DNA of 64,000 bases from Pseudopedobacter sp038243635 (GTDB lineage: Bacteria > Bacteroidota > Bacteroidia > Sphingobacteriales > Sphingobacteriaceae), in contig JBBSQW010000016.1 in NCBI GenBank assembly GCA_038243635.1, positions 24,687-88,686 of the forward strand. The letters run 5' to 3'. Below the pieces are notes generated by a model that saw only the letters and a program-made list of their open reading frames with translations, was not told where the DNA came from and did not search any database. The position numbers and the translations under genes are program-made. Position 1 is the first letter of the stretch. Every line of letters starts with the position of its first letter. Below, in pieces: positions 9,901 to 18,210 of this stretch.

Positions 9901-10692
9901 TAAATAGTAGGGAGCATTATAGCAGATGATATCCCAGTCTCGAGCACTATCATCATAAAAACCGAATTTATAATCCTCTGTGCTGCCAGGTACACCATAA
10001 TATTCCCAACGTGGCGGATTTGTATCTGTATTATAATCCCAACCAGCTATATAACCGTAAGAATGGTTTGATATTAACATGCCGCCAGTTGCAGCCTGCG
10101 TCATCTCCGCAGCATCGTTGTTAAAATCCCAAGCATATAATTTTTGTAAACCCCAAGCCATGCCTCTTGTTTTAAGATAAACGCCTTTGGCAATCATTGT
10201 ACCGGCGACGTGGGTTGCATGCAAACTAATGCTTGCAGGCTTATCTTTTTGTTCAATGCGATTCAAAGAAAATTCTTGGTGGTTTAATAAGATACTTCCG
10301 CCATCCCAAATGCCTACTTTACCAATTAGGTTATTGCTAGAACCGTTGATGTTTATACCTAAACTACCTCCGTTATAAAAACTATTAGTTCTCGTTGTTC
10401 CCGCGGCGGTTGTATTGTCAAATGTTTTAAGGTATAATGGGAAGCCAAGATCATCCAATCCTTGCAAGGATATAACTGATCCATCTTTTTGCATCCGGAA
10501 AATGGGCCAATTGTTTTTTTTGGCCATCGCAAATGCTCTTTCTCTGTTAAGTTCTCTTTTGGTAGATAAATTAACAGTAAGCTGATTCAACGTTTCAGTC
10601 TGTTTTTTTGTAACTAATATTTGGGGTATTTGTGCAAAACCTGTTTGACTAACTAAAGCCACTATCAAAAAAAGTATTACGTTTCTTAGCAT
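6931..10692 (-). CDS. Secreted subtilisin-like (S8) serine protease with type IX secretion sorting domain
   Basis: A 1253-residue exported protease. A signal peptide ends near FAQ at residue 21. The S8 catalytic triad is visible: Asp130 in GIWDGG, His158 in HATHVAGT, Ser386 in SGTSMAAP, with the oxyanion Asn270 in SSAGN. After the catalytic domain come beta-sandwich modules: a GEVED-like region (YADWNGDGDF ... ETQDYKINF), a CARDB-like region, an Ig-like segment with QWYLNN, and a C-terminal type A sorting domain (FPVPALDIL ... GNYIFTIKTGSKIYSRKV). The last is the export and anchoring signal of the Bacteroidota type IX secretion system. Probably cell-surface or released. Transcribed alone; no close operon partner. 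Confidence 0.93.
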   Translation of the reverse strand: MLRNVILFLIVALVSQTGFAQIPQILVTKKQTETLNQLTVNLSTKRELNRERAFAMAKKNNWPIFRMQKDGSVISLQGLDDLGFPLYLKTFDNTTAAGTTRTNSFYNGGSLGININGSSNNLIGKVGIWDGGSILLNHQEFSLNRIEQKDKPASISLHATHVAGTMIAKGVYLKTRGMAWGLQKLYAWDFNNDAAEMTQAATGGMLISNHSYGYIAGWDYNTDTNPPRWEYYGVPGSTEDYKFGFYDDSARDWDIICYNAPYYLPVSSAGNSRNLNGPAVGEDYYGYESASSSTFVSKGKRPAGISSNNGYDIIATTANAKNILTVGAVFGLPYGANKPSDIIVASFSSWGPTDDGRIKPDLVAAGVNVTSTSSDNVKAYTTLSGTSMAAPNVSGSLVLLQEYYAQVNGGAFMRSATLKGLAINTTDEAGTSLGPDYIFGWGLLNVESAGNLIKLNGAKSIISERTLAQGEVYNLQITSSGYGPLKATICWTDPEGAIKPDGTINDRTPKLVNDLDLRLTKDVTTYFPFKLNPLSPVTAATTADNIIDNVEQIYIPDAAPGQTYILKVSHKGSLVKGPQKYSIIVSGVGGKAYCASYPIANNDAIIEKVQLGSINNSVTVSCRTYSDFTNLTTDLEEGKTYPFTINLGTCGLNADKIVAIYADWNGDGDFDDLNEAVAKSRVYNTNGTFTGIIMVPEGVIAGNTSLLRVVLNQTNNPDDVSSCGAYEKGETQDYKINFIKSTTDVGIIAINDQLANLCATSTTNFSVKIKNFGSAALSNIPVVFTLSSNNTVIKTFTEIFIGTIEPNAEADFAFATSVDLQVNTTFTIDVKTAYSSDVISKNNASNKTVTTTSPQNPADLSVSACDNVPGYYQLNGSGDGTLYWYSAANDTLPFQIGNNTFTDKKPTANTFYVGLNDFKSYFGAKNKKVYAGGNYSGNFGPKPIITVAAPMVLDSALLYISQSGQLTFTVETADGLILSSRTIDVTRTKTTADVESAANLINDDVNDPGKMFKIGLEFPAAGTYYIGIDFNGATIFRSNSGVNNIPLTLGNDIIKLSGAYSETNGVIASSYYYFYNMLFRSLGCSNFNRQAVTLGKPTITQSGATLSASVAKNYQWYLNNAVISGATSQTYNPAVSGVYQVEAFTLSGCNSKSANFNYIFSNIAPTNPAEISFKVFPVPALDILNYSFELSKRESVEITVTNVFGQNVYLRKQANFIGKLTDGITVKDYTPGNYIFTIKTGSKIYSRKVTIAR

Positions 10693-10805
10693 ATAGGTTT
10701 TAAAGCTTTAGGTTTTGAGTTTTATTCTAGAACTCAACTTTCCAACAAAACTTATTAGTTAATCTCGATAAGTTCAAATTTGTTTTAATTTATTCCAAAA
10801 TAGCT

Positions 10806-11657
10806 TTAAAAGCTTTCTTTTTCTTTTATCCAAACAAATAGCTCGTCAATTGGCCTTTCTAAAACTTTACCAAAATTGATTTCATATTTATCGGTTACTT
10901 CTTTTAAAATTTCTTGAAAGTGGAAAGCTATGGAGCCTACAAAGTGGCAGTTATGTTCTTTATAATTAGGGTAGCTGAGGATGTGGCTTTGTACAAATTT
11001 ATCAAAACCAGTATATAGCAGATTTTGAATGTAAGGATGGTCGTAACAAATACTCATGAAAGGCGCAAAAGAAGCCAGAAAATGATTTGGCATTGCTTTA
11101 TGATAAAGGTTTTTAATCACCGTTTCTTTATCTAACCTATATTCTTTATTAAACTCTTTCTGTATATCCTGTGGTGCTCTTTGGTACAAAAAATCAGTAA
11201 TTAAGATTTTACCAAAGTACGTTCCAGAACCGTCCTCGCCTAAAACATAACCTAAGCCAAGGTTACTTGGGAAATCTTCTTTGCCGTTGTAGAACGAAAT
11301 AGCAGAACCAGTACCCAAGGTGGCGCAAATGCCAGGTGCATTTTTACAACATGCAATTGCCGAACCTAAAGAGTCGTTTTCTACAGAGATAAAAGCATTT
11401 GTAAATCGAGTGCTTAATGCGTTTGATACCAACTCTCTTCGATCTGGACTTGTACAGCCAGCGCCATAAAAATGAATTTCTGTTACTTGGTCAGCAATGT
11501 TATTGAAAGGCTTAAAATTGTTTAAGCTTCTGATAATCTCTTTTTCAGACCAAAAAAAAGGGTTTACACCTCCTGTAGTGTGTTTTTGCTCCGTATTATC
11601 GTCTAACTGTAAAATCCAGTCGGTTTTAGATGAACCGCCATCTGCAACAAGTAGCAT
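10806..11657 (-). CDS. BadF/BadG/BcrA/BcrD-type ATPase, N-acetylglucosamine kinase-like
   Basis: ASKHA-fold sugar kinase of 283 residues. Seen: N-terminal phosphate loop VADGGSSKTDW, GAGCTSPDRR, the adenosine and second phosphate motifs CATLGTGSAISFYNG and GYVLGEDGSGTYFGK, and a C-terminal GSIAFHF. Bacteroidota proteins of this type are usually called N-acetylglucosamine kinase or BadF-type ATPase. The sugar substrate cannot be read from the sequence. It begins one base after the stop codon of the receiver-domain gene upstream, so the two are very likely co-transcribed. Confidence 0.85.
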   Translation of the reverse strand: MLLVADGGSSKTDWILQLDDNTEQKHTTGGVNPFFWSEKEIIRSLNNFKPFNNIADQVTEIHFYGAGCTSPDRRELVSNALSTRFTNAFISVENDSLGSAIACCKNAPGICATLGTGSAISFYNGKEDFPSNLGLGYVLGEDGSGTYFGKILITDFLYQRAPQDIQKEFNKEYRLDKETVIKNLYHKAMPNHFLASFAPFMSICYDHPYIQNLLYTGFDKFVQSHILSYPNYKEHNCHFVGSIAFHFQEILKEVTDKYEINFGKVLERPIDELFVWIKEKESF

Positions 11658-11658
11658 T

Positions 11659-12051
11659 TTAAATTGTTTTTAACAAATCAGACGTCAAAGGTTTTCCTAA
11701 GAAATCAGTCACATTATTAAATTCAATAACTTTTTTATGATCATTTGGATCTAAAGAAGAAGATAATATAACGATTTTGACGCTTTGTTTATTTGGAGAT
11801 TGAATCTCTTGAAATTCTACTAAAAAATCGAAACCCGTTTTAATAGGCATTCTGATATCTAGAAAAATTACTTCGGGTAGGGTTTTATTGTTTTTATCTA
11901 ACTCATGCAAATAATTAATTGCAGATTCGCAAGATTGTTTGATAACAATTTCCTCCGCGAAATCACAGGTTTTCAGAATTTTCTCATTGATCATATTATC
12001 AATGAAGTTATCGTCAATCAGTAATGCGCTTTTGTATTTGTAATCTGGCAT
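11659..12051 (-). CDS. Single-domain response regulator (CheY-like receiver)
   Basis: A 130-residue protein made only of a receiver domain. Seen: acidic pocket LLIDDNFIDN near residue 12, phospho-acceptor Asp in VIFLDIRMPIKTG, the switch Ser in ILSSSLDP and the conserved Lys in FLGKPL. There is no output domain, so it probably relays phosphate or binds a partner. No histidine kinase is adjacent. It is followed one base later by the BadF-type kinase gene. A TAnnTTTG promoter box lies 18 bases upstream of the start. Confidence 0.9.
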   Translation of the reverse strand: MPDYKYKSALLIDDNFIDNMINEKILKTCDFAEEIVIKQSCESAINYLHELDKNNKTLPEVIFLDIRMPIKTGFDFLVEFQEIQSPNKQSVKIVILSSSLDPNDHKKVIEFNNVTDFLGKPLTSDLLKTI

Positions 12052-12068
12052 AGATAAAAAATTATATA

Positions 12069-12076
12069 CAAATATA
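12069..12076 (-). promoter_or_regulatory. -7 promoter box TATATTTG for the receiver-domain gene
   Basis: Exact match to the Bacteroidota -7 consensus TAnnTTTG on the minus strand, 18 bases upstream of the ATG. The -33 element is not clear. Confidence 0.5.
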
Positions 12077-12117
12077 TAAAAAGTATGTGTTAAACTTTTT
12101 TTAAGTCATGTATTCTT

Positions 12118-13431
12118 TTATAAAGTAATGGTGCCTGTAATTTCTTTTAACGTAATTTCACTTATTTTAGCTTGATACAAAGCATTCGCATATCGGGCCG
12201 TTGCATCCATGTAGTTTCTTTGTGCTTCCCTAAGTTCTAAAGGCACAATACTTCCTAATCTGTATTTCTCTAAAGTAATTTTCAAGTTTTCTTCTGCAAC
12301 TTCTACATTTTTTTCTTCTAATGAAATTAACTGCAAGCTGGTTTGGTAGCTTTGGAAACTAATTAATAACTGCGCATCAACATCTTGTTTAATACGTTCA
12401 AAGTCAAGGTCCGAGTTATCTAATAATAACTTGGCGTTTTTCTCTGAACGGGTTTGTTGCCAACCATTAAATATGTTCACAGATGCAGTTACACCGTAAT
12501 TAAAGCCTCTGTTATTGGATCGTAGCGCAAAACCTGTTGGTGGCGAAGTGGTTTTAGCAAAGTTGTAACCCGAATTTAGCGAGATTACGGGATACCGATT
12601 CGCCTTTACCTGCTTTACATATATTTCTGATATCTTTTTATTGATTTCAGCAGTTTTTAAATCCGGATTTTGGCTATCAATTAATGATTTTAGCGTTTGA
12701 TAAACCAAGCTTTTATCAATCAATATGTCTTCATCTATTTTGAAACTGGTTTCCAGGTTTCGAGCCATCAGCTGGTTAAGGTTTACTTTTCCAGTTCTAA
12801 TGCGATCTTCTTGCATCAATAGTTGTGTGGTGTCAGCATTTAAATCAACTTTGGCAGCTAATAATTCTAGTTTAGAGCCTTTACCTAAAGTATGCCTAGA
12901 TTTTGCATTGTTTAAACGGATGGTCGATACTTCTAAAGCAGTTTCTATTGCTACCAACTGTTTTTTTTGCGATGCAAGGTTATAATAAGCTTCCACAACC
13001 GAAGCGATGGTGTTTTGTACAGTTACTTGTGCATTTAATTCTCCAAGTTTTTCAAGTTCTTGTAATCTATCATACTCTGCAAACATTTTGAAACCGTCAA
13101 AAACCTTCCAATTTAAACCAACACCATAATTTAAGTTTGTAGTTTTTGCATTGTTAGCTTCACGAGTCTCGCCGTTTGCTAGATCTACTTTAGACGTCTG
13201 GATATTATTAACATCATTTAAGTTACCAGTAATATTGGGCAAAAAACCAGCATTCCCATAGCTCAAATCGTTTTTCGCAATGGCACTTTCGTTATTACGG
13301 AGTTTGATGCTGTAATTGTTTTCAAGTGCAATACTGATGGCGTCTTTTAAATTCAGTTTTTCTTGTGCGATTAAATCGCCAAAAGGCAAACAAAATAATA
13401 AGAGACTATATAATAAGGTCGTCTGTTTCAT
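12118..13431 (-). CDS. TolC-family outer-membrane efflux protein
   Basis: Outer-membrane channel of a tripartite efflux pump. About 437 residues with a signal peptide (MKQTTLLYSLLLF ... LIAQ) and two OEP repeats rich in long alpha-helices (LKDAISIALENNYSIKLRNNE in shorter form NNYSIKLR at the first repeat; LEKYRLGSIVPLELREAQ near the end). An upstream ATG at 13440 would overlap the RND gene stop by 8 bases. The ATG at 13431 sits one base after that stop and gives a cleaner signal peptide. Last gene of the marR-adaptor-RND-tolC run. Confidence 0.9.
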   Translation of the reverse strand: MKQTTLLYSLLLFCLPFGDLIAQEKLNLKDAISIALENNYSIKLRNNESAIAKNDLSYGNAGFLPNITGNLNDVNNIQTSKVDLANGETREANNAKTTNLNYGVGLNWKVFDGFKMFAEYDRLQELEKLGELNAQVTVQNTIASVVEAYYNLASQKKQLVAIETALEVSTIRLNNAKSRHTLGKGSKLELLAAKVDLNADTTQLLMQEDRIRTGKVNLNQLMARNLETSFKIDEDILIDKSLVYQTLKSLIDSQNPDLKTAEINKKISEIYVKQVKANRYPVISLNSGYNFAKTTSPPTGFALRSNNRGFNYGVTASVNIFNGWQQTRSEKNAKLLLDNSDLDFERIKQDVDAQLLISFQSYQTSLQLISLEEKNVEVAEENLKITLEKYRLGSIVPLELREAQRNYMDATARYANALYQAKISEITLKEITGTITL

Positions 13432-13432
13432 T

Positions 13433-16400
13433 TTAAGCATTTTTTTCTGCGAGTTTAATTTCCCTATCTGCTTTTTCAGCTCTAGATTCTTTGTGTTCTT
13501 TAGACCAGTAAGAGTAAATGGCTGGAATTACGAATAAAGTAAGTATCAGGGAAAATAAAGTTCCTCCAATAATTACAGTACCCATGCTCATTCTGCTTTT
13601 TGAAGCGGCACCAAATGCCATCGCAATCGGCAGCGCACCCAATGCAATTGTTAAACTAGTCATTAAAATAGGGCGTAAACGCGATACTGACGCTTGTCTG
13701 ATGGCTTCGGCTACTGGAACTCCTTTTTCTTTGAGTTGATTTGCAAATTCAACGATGAGGATTCCGTTTTTGGTTACCAAGCCTATGAGCATAATGGTTC
13801 CAATCTGACTAAAAATATTCCAAGATTGACCTAATAGCCACAGCGAGAAAAACGCTCCAGCAACTGCCATTGGAACCGTTAAAATAATGATAACGGGGTC
13901 AATAAAGCTTTCAAATTGAGCTGCTAAAATCAGATAAACTAATAATAAAGCTAAGCCAAAAGCAAAAGAGGTATTTGAGTTACTTTCCGCAAAATCTCTG
14001 GATTCCCCAGCTAAATCTGTTGAAAAACTGTCATCTAATATTTTGTCTTGAGCTTCTCGCATTGCTGCGATGCCATCGCCAATTGATTTCCCAGGAACAA
14101 CTGCGCCCGAAACTGTTGCAGATACAAACCTGTTATTACGGAAAAGTTGTGGCGGACTGCTTTTTTCTTCAACGTTTACCAAGTTGTCTAACTGTATTAG
14201 TTTGCCCGCGGCGTTTCTTACGTAAATAGAACTTAAATCATAAGGGTCGTTACGTTTATTACTATCAAACTGACCAATAACTTGGTACTGCTTGCCATCC
14301 ATAATAAAATAAGCAAACCTTTGCCCACTTAAAGAAAGTTGTAAAGTTTGTGCAACATCTAAAACCGAAACGCCTAAATCTTGTGCTTTATTTCTATCGA
14401 TAGAAACGTAAAGCTCAGGTTTATTAAATTTGAGATTGACATCCGTGTTCGTGAAAATTGGATTTTTCCCAATTTCATCCATAAACAACGGAAGTTTCTC
14501 TCTAAGTCTTTCAAAATTAGGAGCTTGTATTACAAACTGAATAGGTAAGCCTCTAGATCTACCTACAGCAATAGTTGCTTGTTGAATTACAAAAGTTTTT
14601 GCGCCATTAAGTTGCTTCAAATCTTTGGTTAATTGCGTGGCAATATCACTTTGTGATCTTTCACGTTTACCGGCATCTTCTAACCTTAACCTAAAGAAAC
14701 CAGTATTTGATGCGCCCGAACCCGAAAAGCCTGGAGAGGTTACCGATAAACCTGCTGCTATTTCTGGAATGGAATCTTGGATAAGCTTATTTACCTGCAA
14801 CATGTAATCATCCGTATATTCAAAGGAAGAACCTTCTGGAGCGCTAATGGATAAGGAAAGCAAGCTTCTATCATCTAAAGGTGAGGTTTCTTTAGGTAAC
14901 ACTTTCCAAAACAATACAATAACGCCAATACAAACAATTACGATAGGGAAAGCCAACCATCTTTTGTTTAAGAATTTCTCTAACCGCTCTTGGTAACTGC
15001 TGTTCATTTTCTGAAAAAACGGTTCTGTTTTAATGTAGAATTTAGACTTTGCTGTTCCTTTAATAAGGTATGCGTTAAGCATCGGCGTAAGCGTTAAAGA
15101 AACAAAGGCTGAGATAAGTACAGCAGCACCAATTACAATCCCAAATTCCCTAAAAAGCCGCCCCACAAATCCTTCTAAAAATATGACGGGTAAAAATACC
15201 GCAGCCAACGTAACTGAGATGGAGATTACCGCAAAAAAGATTTCATTTGCTCCTTTAATAGCTGCTTCAAAAGGCGACATACCTTCCTCTACTTTTTTAT
15301 AAATATTTTCTGTAACCACAATACCATCATCCACCACCAAACCGGTGGCGAGTACTACGGCCAATAAGGTTAGTACGTTTATGGAAAACCCAAATAGGTA
15401 CATGATAAAAAACGTAGCAACTAAAGAAACTGGGATATCAATTAAAGGTCTAAAAGCAATACTCCAATCCCTAAAAAACAGATATATAATTAAAATAACC
15501 AGTACAAGCGCAATACCCAGTGTCTCTGCCACTTCAACCACCGAACGTTTTATAAAAACGGTATTATCTAAGGCAATATTTAAAGTGAAATCGTCTGGTA
15601 ATTCTCTTTTTAGCTCCTCGTAGCGTTTATAAAATTCACTGGCAATATCAAGGTAATTGGCACCCGGTTGCGGAACAATAGCAGTTGCTACCATCGGTGT
15701 TTTGCCAGAACGTAAAACTGTTTCTTCGTTTTCTGGTCCTAATTCGGCATGCCCAACATCTTTTAATCGAATGATATTTAGCCCATCGTTCTTAATAATT
15801 AGGTTATTAAACTGATCTGCATTTGATAGGTTACCAACTGTTTTTACTGTCAATTCTGTACTTTGGCCTGTGATTTTCCCGGATGGAAGCTCTACGTTTT
15901 GTTGATCTAAAGCATTTTTAACGTCGAGCGGAGTTAAAGCATAAGATGCAAGTCTATCGGGGTCTAGCCATAAGCGCATTGCGTACTTCTTTTGTCCCCA
16001 AATTTGAACTGTAGAAACACCTGGAATAGTTTGAAGCCGTTGCGCAATTACGTTTTCCGCGTAATCACTTAGCTCCATTATATTCCGCTTATTACTCTGT
16101 ATCGTCATCGAAATAATGGCGTCGGAGTTTGCGTCGGCTTTAGAAACTACCGGTAATCCATCAATATCTTTAGGTAAACTGCGTGATGCTTGCGATACCT
16201 TATCTCTTACATCATTTGCGGCTTCTTCTAAATCTTTATTTAAGTTAAACTCAATAGTGATAGAGCTTGAACCTTGGTTACTGGAAGAAGAAATGTTTTT
16301 AATTCCATCAATCTGGTTAATGTATTTTTCTAAAGGCTCAGTAATTTGCGATTCTATAATATCAGAGTTTGCTCCTGGGTAATTTGTACGTACAGAAACA

Positions 16401-16531
16401 ACTGGCGGGTCAAGAGAAGGATATTCCCTTACACCTAAAAAGGCAAAACCAATAATTCCAAAAATTAACAATAAAAGGTTAACTACAATGGCTAAAACCG
16501 GTCTTTTTATACTGGTGGTGGATATACTCAT
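13433..16531 (-). CDS. Efflux RND transporter permease (AcrB/HAE1 family)
   Basis: Inner-membrane proton-driven pump of 1032 residues, the normal size for hydrophobe/amphiphile RND transporters. Seen: N-terminal TM1 followed by REYPSLDPPVVSV, the porter domains, the paired Asp of the proton relay in GLVVDDGIVVTEN (TM4), the mid-protein loop and second TM block (GQSWNIFSQIGTIMLIGLV), and the RLRPILMTSLTIALGALP segment. It lies between the adaptor gene (2-base gap) and tolC, so all three parts of the pump are encoded together. Substrate unknown. MarR control suggests small aromatic or drug-like molecules. Confidence 0.95.
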   Translation of the reverse strand: MSISTTSIKRPVLAIVVNLLLLIFGIIGFAFLGVREYPSLDPPVVSVRTNYPGANSDIIESQITEPLEKYINQIDGIKNISSSSNQGSSSITIEFNLNKDLEEAANDVRDKVSQASRSLPKDIDGLPVVSKADANSDAIISMTIQSNKRNIMELSDYAENVIAQRLQTIPGVSTVQIWGQKKYAMRLWLDPDRLASYALTPLDVKNALDQQNVELPSGKITGQSTELTVKTVGNLSNADQFNNLIIKNDGLNIIRLKDVGHAELGPENEETVLRSGKTPMVATAIVPQPGANYLDIASEFYKRYEELKRELPDDFTLNIALDNTVFIKRSVVEVAETLGIALVLVILIIYLFFRDWSIAFRPLIDIPVSLVATFFIMYLFGFSINVLTLLAVVLATGLVVDDGIVVTENIYKKVEEGMSPFEAAIKGANEIFFAVISISVTLAAVFLPVIFLEGFVGRLFREFGIVIGAAVLISAFVSLTLTPMLNAYLIKGTAKSKFYIKTEPFFQKMNSSYQERLEKFLNKRWLAFPIVIVCIGVIVLFWKVLPKETSPLDDRSLLSLSISAPEGSSFEYTDDYMLQVNKLIQDSIPEIAAGLSVTSPGFSGSGASNTGFFRLRLEDAGKRERSQSDIATQLTKDLKQLNGAKTFVIQQATIAVGRSRGLPIQFVIQAPNFERLREKLPLFMDEIGKNPIFTNTDVNLKFNKPELYVSIDRNKAQDLGVSVLDVAQTLQLSLSGQRFAYFIMDGKQYQVIGQFDSNKRNDPYDLSSIYVRNAAGKLIQLDNLVNVEEKSSPPQLFRNNRFVSATVSGAVVPGKSIGDGIAAMREAQDKILDDSFSTDLAGESRDFAESNSNTSFAFGLALLLVYLILAAQFESFIDPVIIILTVPMAVAGAFFSLWLLGQSWNIFSQIGTIMLIGLVTKNGILIVEFANQLKEKGVPVAEAIRQASVSRLRPILMTSLTIALGALPIAMAFGAASKSRMSMGTVIIGGTLFSLILTLFVIPAIYSYWSKEHKESRAEKADREIKLAEKNA

Positions 16532-16532
16532 G

Positions 16533-17606
16533 CTATTTTTTTATTTCGTTACCTAACCTCACTTCAACAGGAGTGCCTGCTTTTAATGCCATTATTCCAC
16601 TCGTAATTACGGTGTCTCCCGCGGATAAACCTTTGCTAACTAAAATTTTATCAGCAGTTCTAACGTCTGATACAATATTTACAGGTTCTGCTTTGCCATC
16701 TTTCAATACAAAAACCTGTTTACCATTTAAAATCGGCGTTACCGCCACAGATGGAATTAATAAGGCATCTTTAATCGACTTAAGGGTGATATTTACGTTG
16801 GCAAATGTTCCTGGAATTAAGTAATTGTTGCTGTTTTCTGCCAAAGCTTTAATAACCAATGTTCTGGTATTGATATCAATAGCGGGCTCTTTTGCATAGA
16901 TCACACCTTCAAAAACCTTAGAAGTACCAGCAACGGTGAAATTTATTTTTGAACCATCGTTAACCATTTGGGTGTATTTTTCTGGTATAGAAAATGAAAT
17001 TTTAACTGGATTGATGCTCACTAAGTTGGCAATTACCTGAGTAGGGGTAACGTAAGCACCATTAGATACATTTCGCAAACCAATTTTTCCCGAAAATGGC
17101 GCTCTGATAGATGTTTTAGCAAGTTGGGCCCTAACCAGTTGCGTTTGCGCTTGTAATGATTTCAACTCCGCCTCGGCATTGTCAAACTCTTCTATACTTA
17201 TCGCCTCCGACTTTAGTAATTTAGAAGCTCTATCTGCCGTTTCGTTTGCTAATTTCTGTCTTGTTAAAGCTTGTGCGTATTGCGCTTGTAGTTCGCTATC
17301 ATCAATTTTTAATAATAACGTTCCTTTACTAACAGAGGTGCCTTCTTTAAAGTTTATACTTTTAATAAGTCCTGATATTTCGCTACGAATCTCCACTTGT
17401 TCGTTTGCTTCAATACTTCCAGAAACACTCACCTCGTCAGAAAAATCTTCGTTAATAGCAACAATACCATTTACGATTACTTTGGTCGAATTTTTAGAAA
17501 CTCCAGCACCATTTACGTTTGTTTCCTTGTTTGCATTTATCCGGTTGTAGATTAAATAAACTAACAACAATACGATAGCTGCATATACAATGTATGTTAT
17601 CTTCAT
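16533..17606 (-). CDS. RND efflux periplasmic adaptor (membrane fusion protein)
   Basis: A 357-residue adaptor anchored by one N-terminal TM segment (IVYAAIVLLLVYLIY) and no lipobox Cys. It has the typical order of lipoyl/barrel-sandwich half (VSGSIEANEQVEIRSEISG), alpha-hairpin (ALTRQKLANETADRASKLL), second lipoyl half (SIRAPFSGKIGLR) and beta-barrel/MP domain to the end. It links the RND pump to TolC in the periplasm. It starts three bases after the marR stop codon. Confidence 0.93.
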   Translation of the reverse strand: MKITYIVYAAIVLLLVYLIYNRINANKETNVNGAGVSKNSTKVIVNGIVAINEDFSDEVSVSGSIEANEQVEIRSEISGLIKSINFKEGTSVSKGTLLLKIDDSELQAQYAQALTRQKLANETADRASKLLKSEAISIEEFDNAEAELKSLQAQTQLVRAQLAKTSIRAPFSGKIGLRNVSNGAYVTPTQVIANLVSINPVKISFSIPEKYTQMVNDGSKINFTVAGTSKVFEGVIYAKEPAIDINTRTLVIKALAENSNNYLIPGTFANVNITLKSIKDALLIPSVAVTPILNGKQVFVLKDGKAEPVNIVSDVRTADKILVSKGLSAGDTVITSGIMALKAGTPVEVRLGNEIKK

Positions 17607-17609
17607 AAT

Positions 17610-18089
17610 TTATATTTTTGATTTGGTATAGTCTACAGTAATATGGTGCTCACTATCAATATTTAAATTAATTTCTAATTGCCTAATAACTTCAAAAAAA
17701 ATCGTTTTGTTTGCATCGCTGATGTTGCCTAAAGCTAAGTCGTTAGTTTTCTCAATGGCTAGGTTAATTTCGGGAATGTATTGATGAGCTTTTTCTGTGA
17801 GTTTAATTAAATGCTTCCGCCGATCTTCTGCGCTGGTTTCCCTGTAAACAAAACCGTTGTTTGATAAATAATCTATCATGCTCACCATAAAAGATTTGTC
17901 GACATGAAAATACTTTGCTAAATCTTTTTGGGTCAAGCTTTCTTTGTGCTCAAAAATATGGATTAACGCGTAGTGATACCGTTCTAAAGGAATATTCTGG
18001 GTAAAATCAGCAAAGGTACTTAAGTACTTTTTGGTGATCATTATTAAATGATGGACGATAGGTTGTCTGGTAATATCGTTAGATGACAT
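17610..18089 (-). CDS. MarR-family transcriptional regulator
   Basis: A 159-residue winged-helix regulator. Seen: dimerisation helix at the N-terminus, DNA-recognition region LTQKDLAKYFHVDKSFMVSM, and the wing YRETSAEDRRKHLIKLT with the conserved D-x-R motif. It is the first gene of the efflux operon and presumably represses it until a ligand binds. ATG at 18089 keeps the full first helix. A Met at 18041 is an alternative start. An inverted repeat that could be its operator lies just upstream. Confidence 0.9.
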   Translation of the reverse strand: MSSNDITRQPIVHHLIMITKKYLSTFADFTQNIPLERYHYALIHIFEHKESLTQKDLAKYFHVDKSFMVSMIDYLSNNGFVYRETSAEDRRKHLIKLTEKAHQYIPEINLAIEKTNDLALGNISDANKTIFFEVIRQLEINLNIDSEHHITVDYTKSKI

Positions 18090-18118
18090 ATCTCAAAAAT
18101 AATTATTTGTTGGGTACT

Positions 18119-18137
18119 TAGTTGGTAGTATCAACTA
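18119..18137. promoter_or_regulatory. Candidate MarR operator (inverted repeat TAGTTG-N7-CAACTA)
   Basis: Perfect 6-bp arms separated by 7 bases, 30-48 bases upstream of the marR start codon and between marR and the divergent peptidase gene. Two-fold symmetry and position fit autoregulation. Binding is inferred. Confidence 0.45.
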
Positions 18138-18210
18138 TATTACATTTTTGTGATTATTTAAGTAAATTGTATTTTTAGTTTTAAAATTTATATCCCATCA
18201 ACATAAGAAC

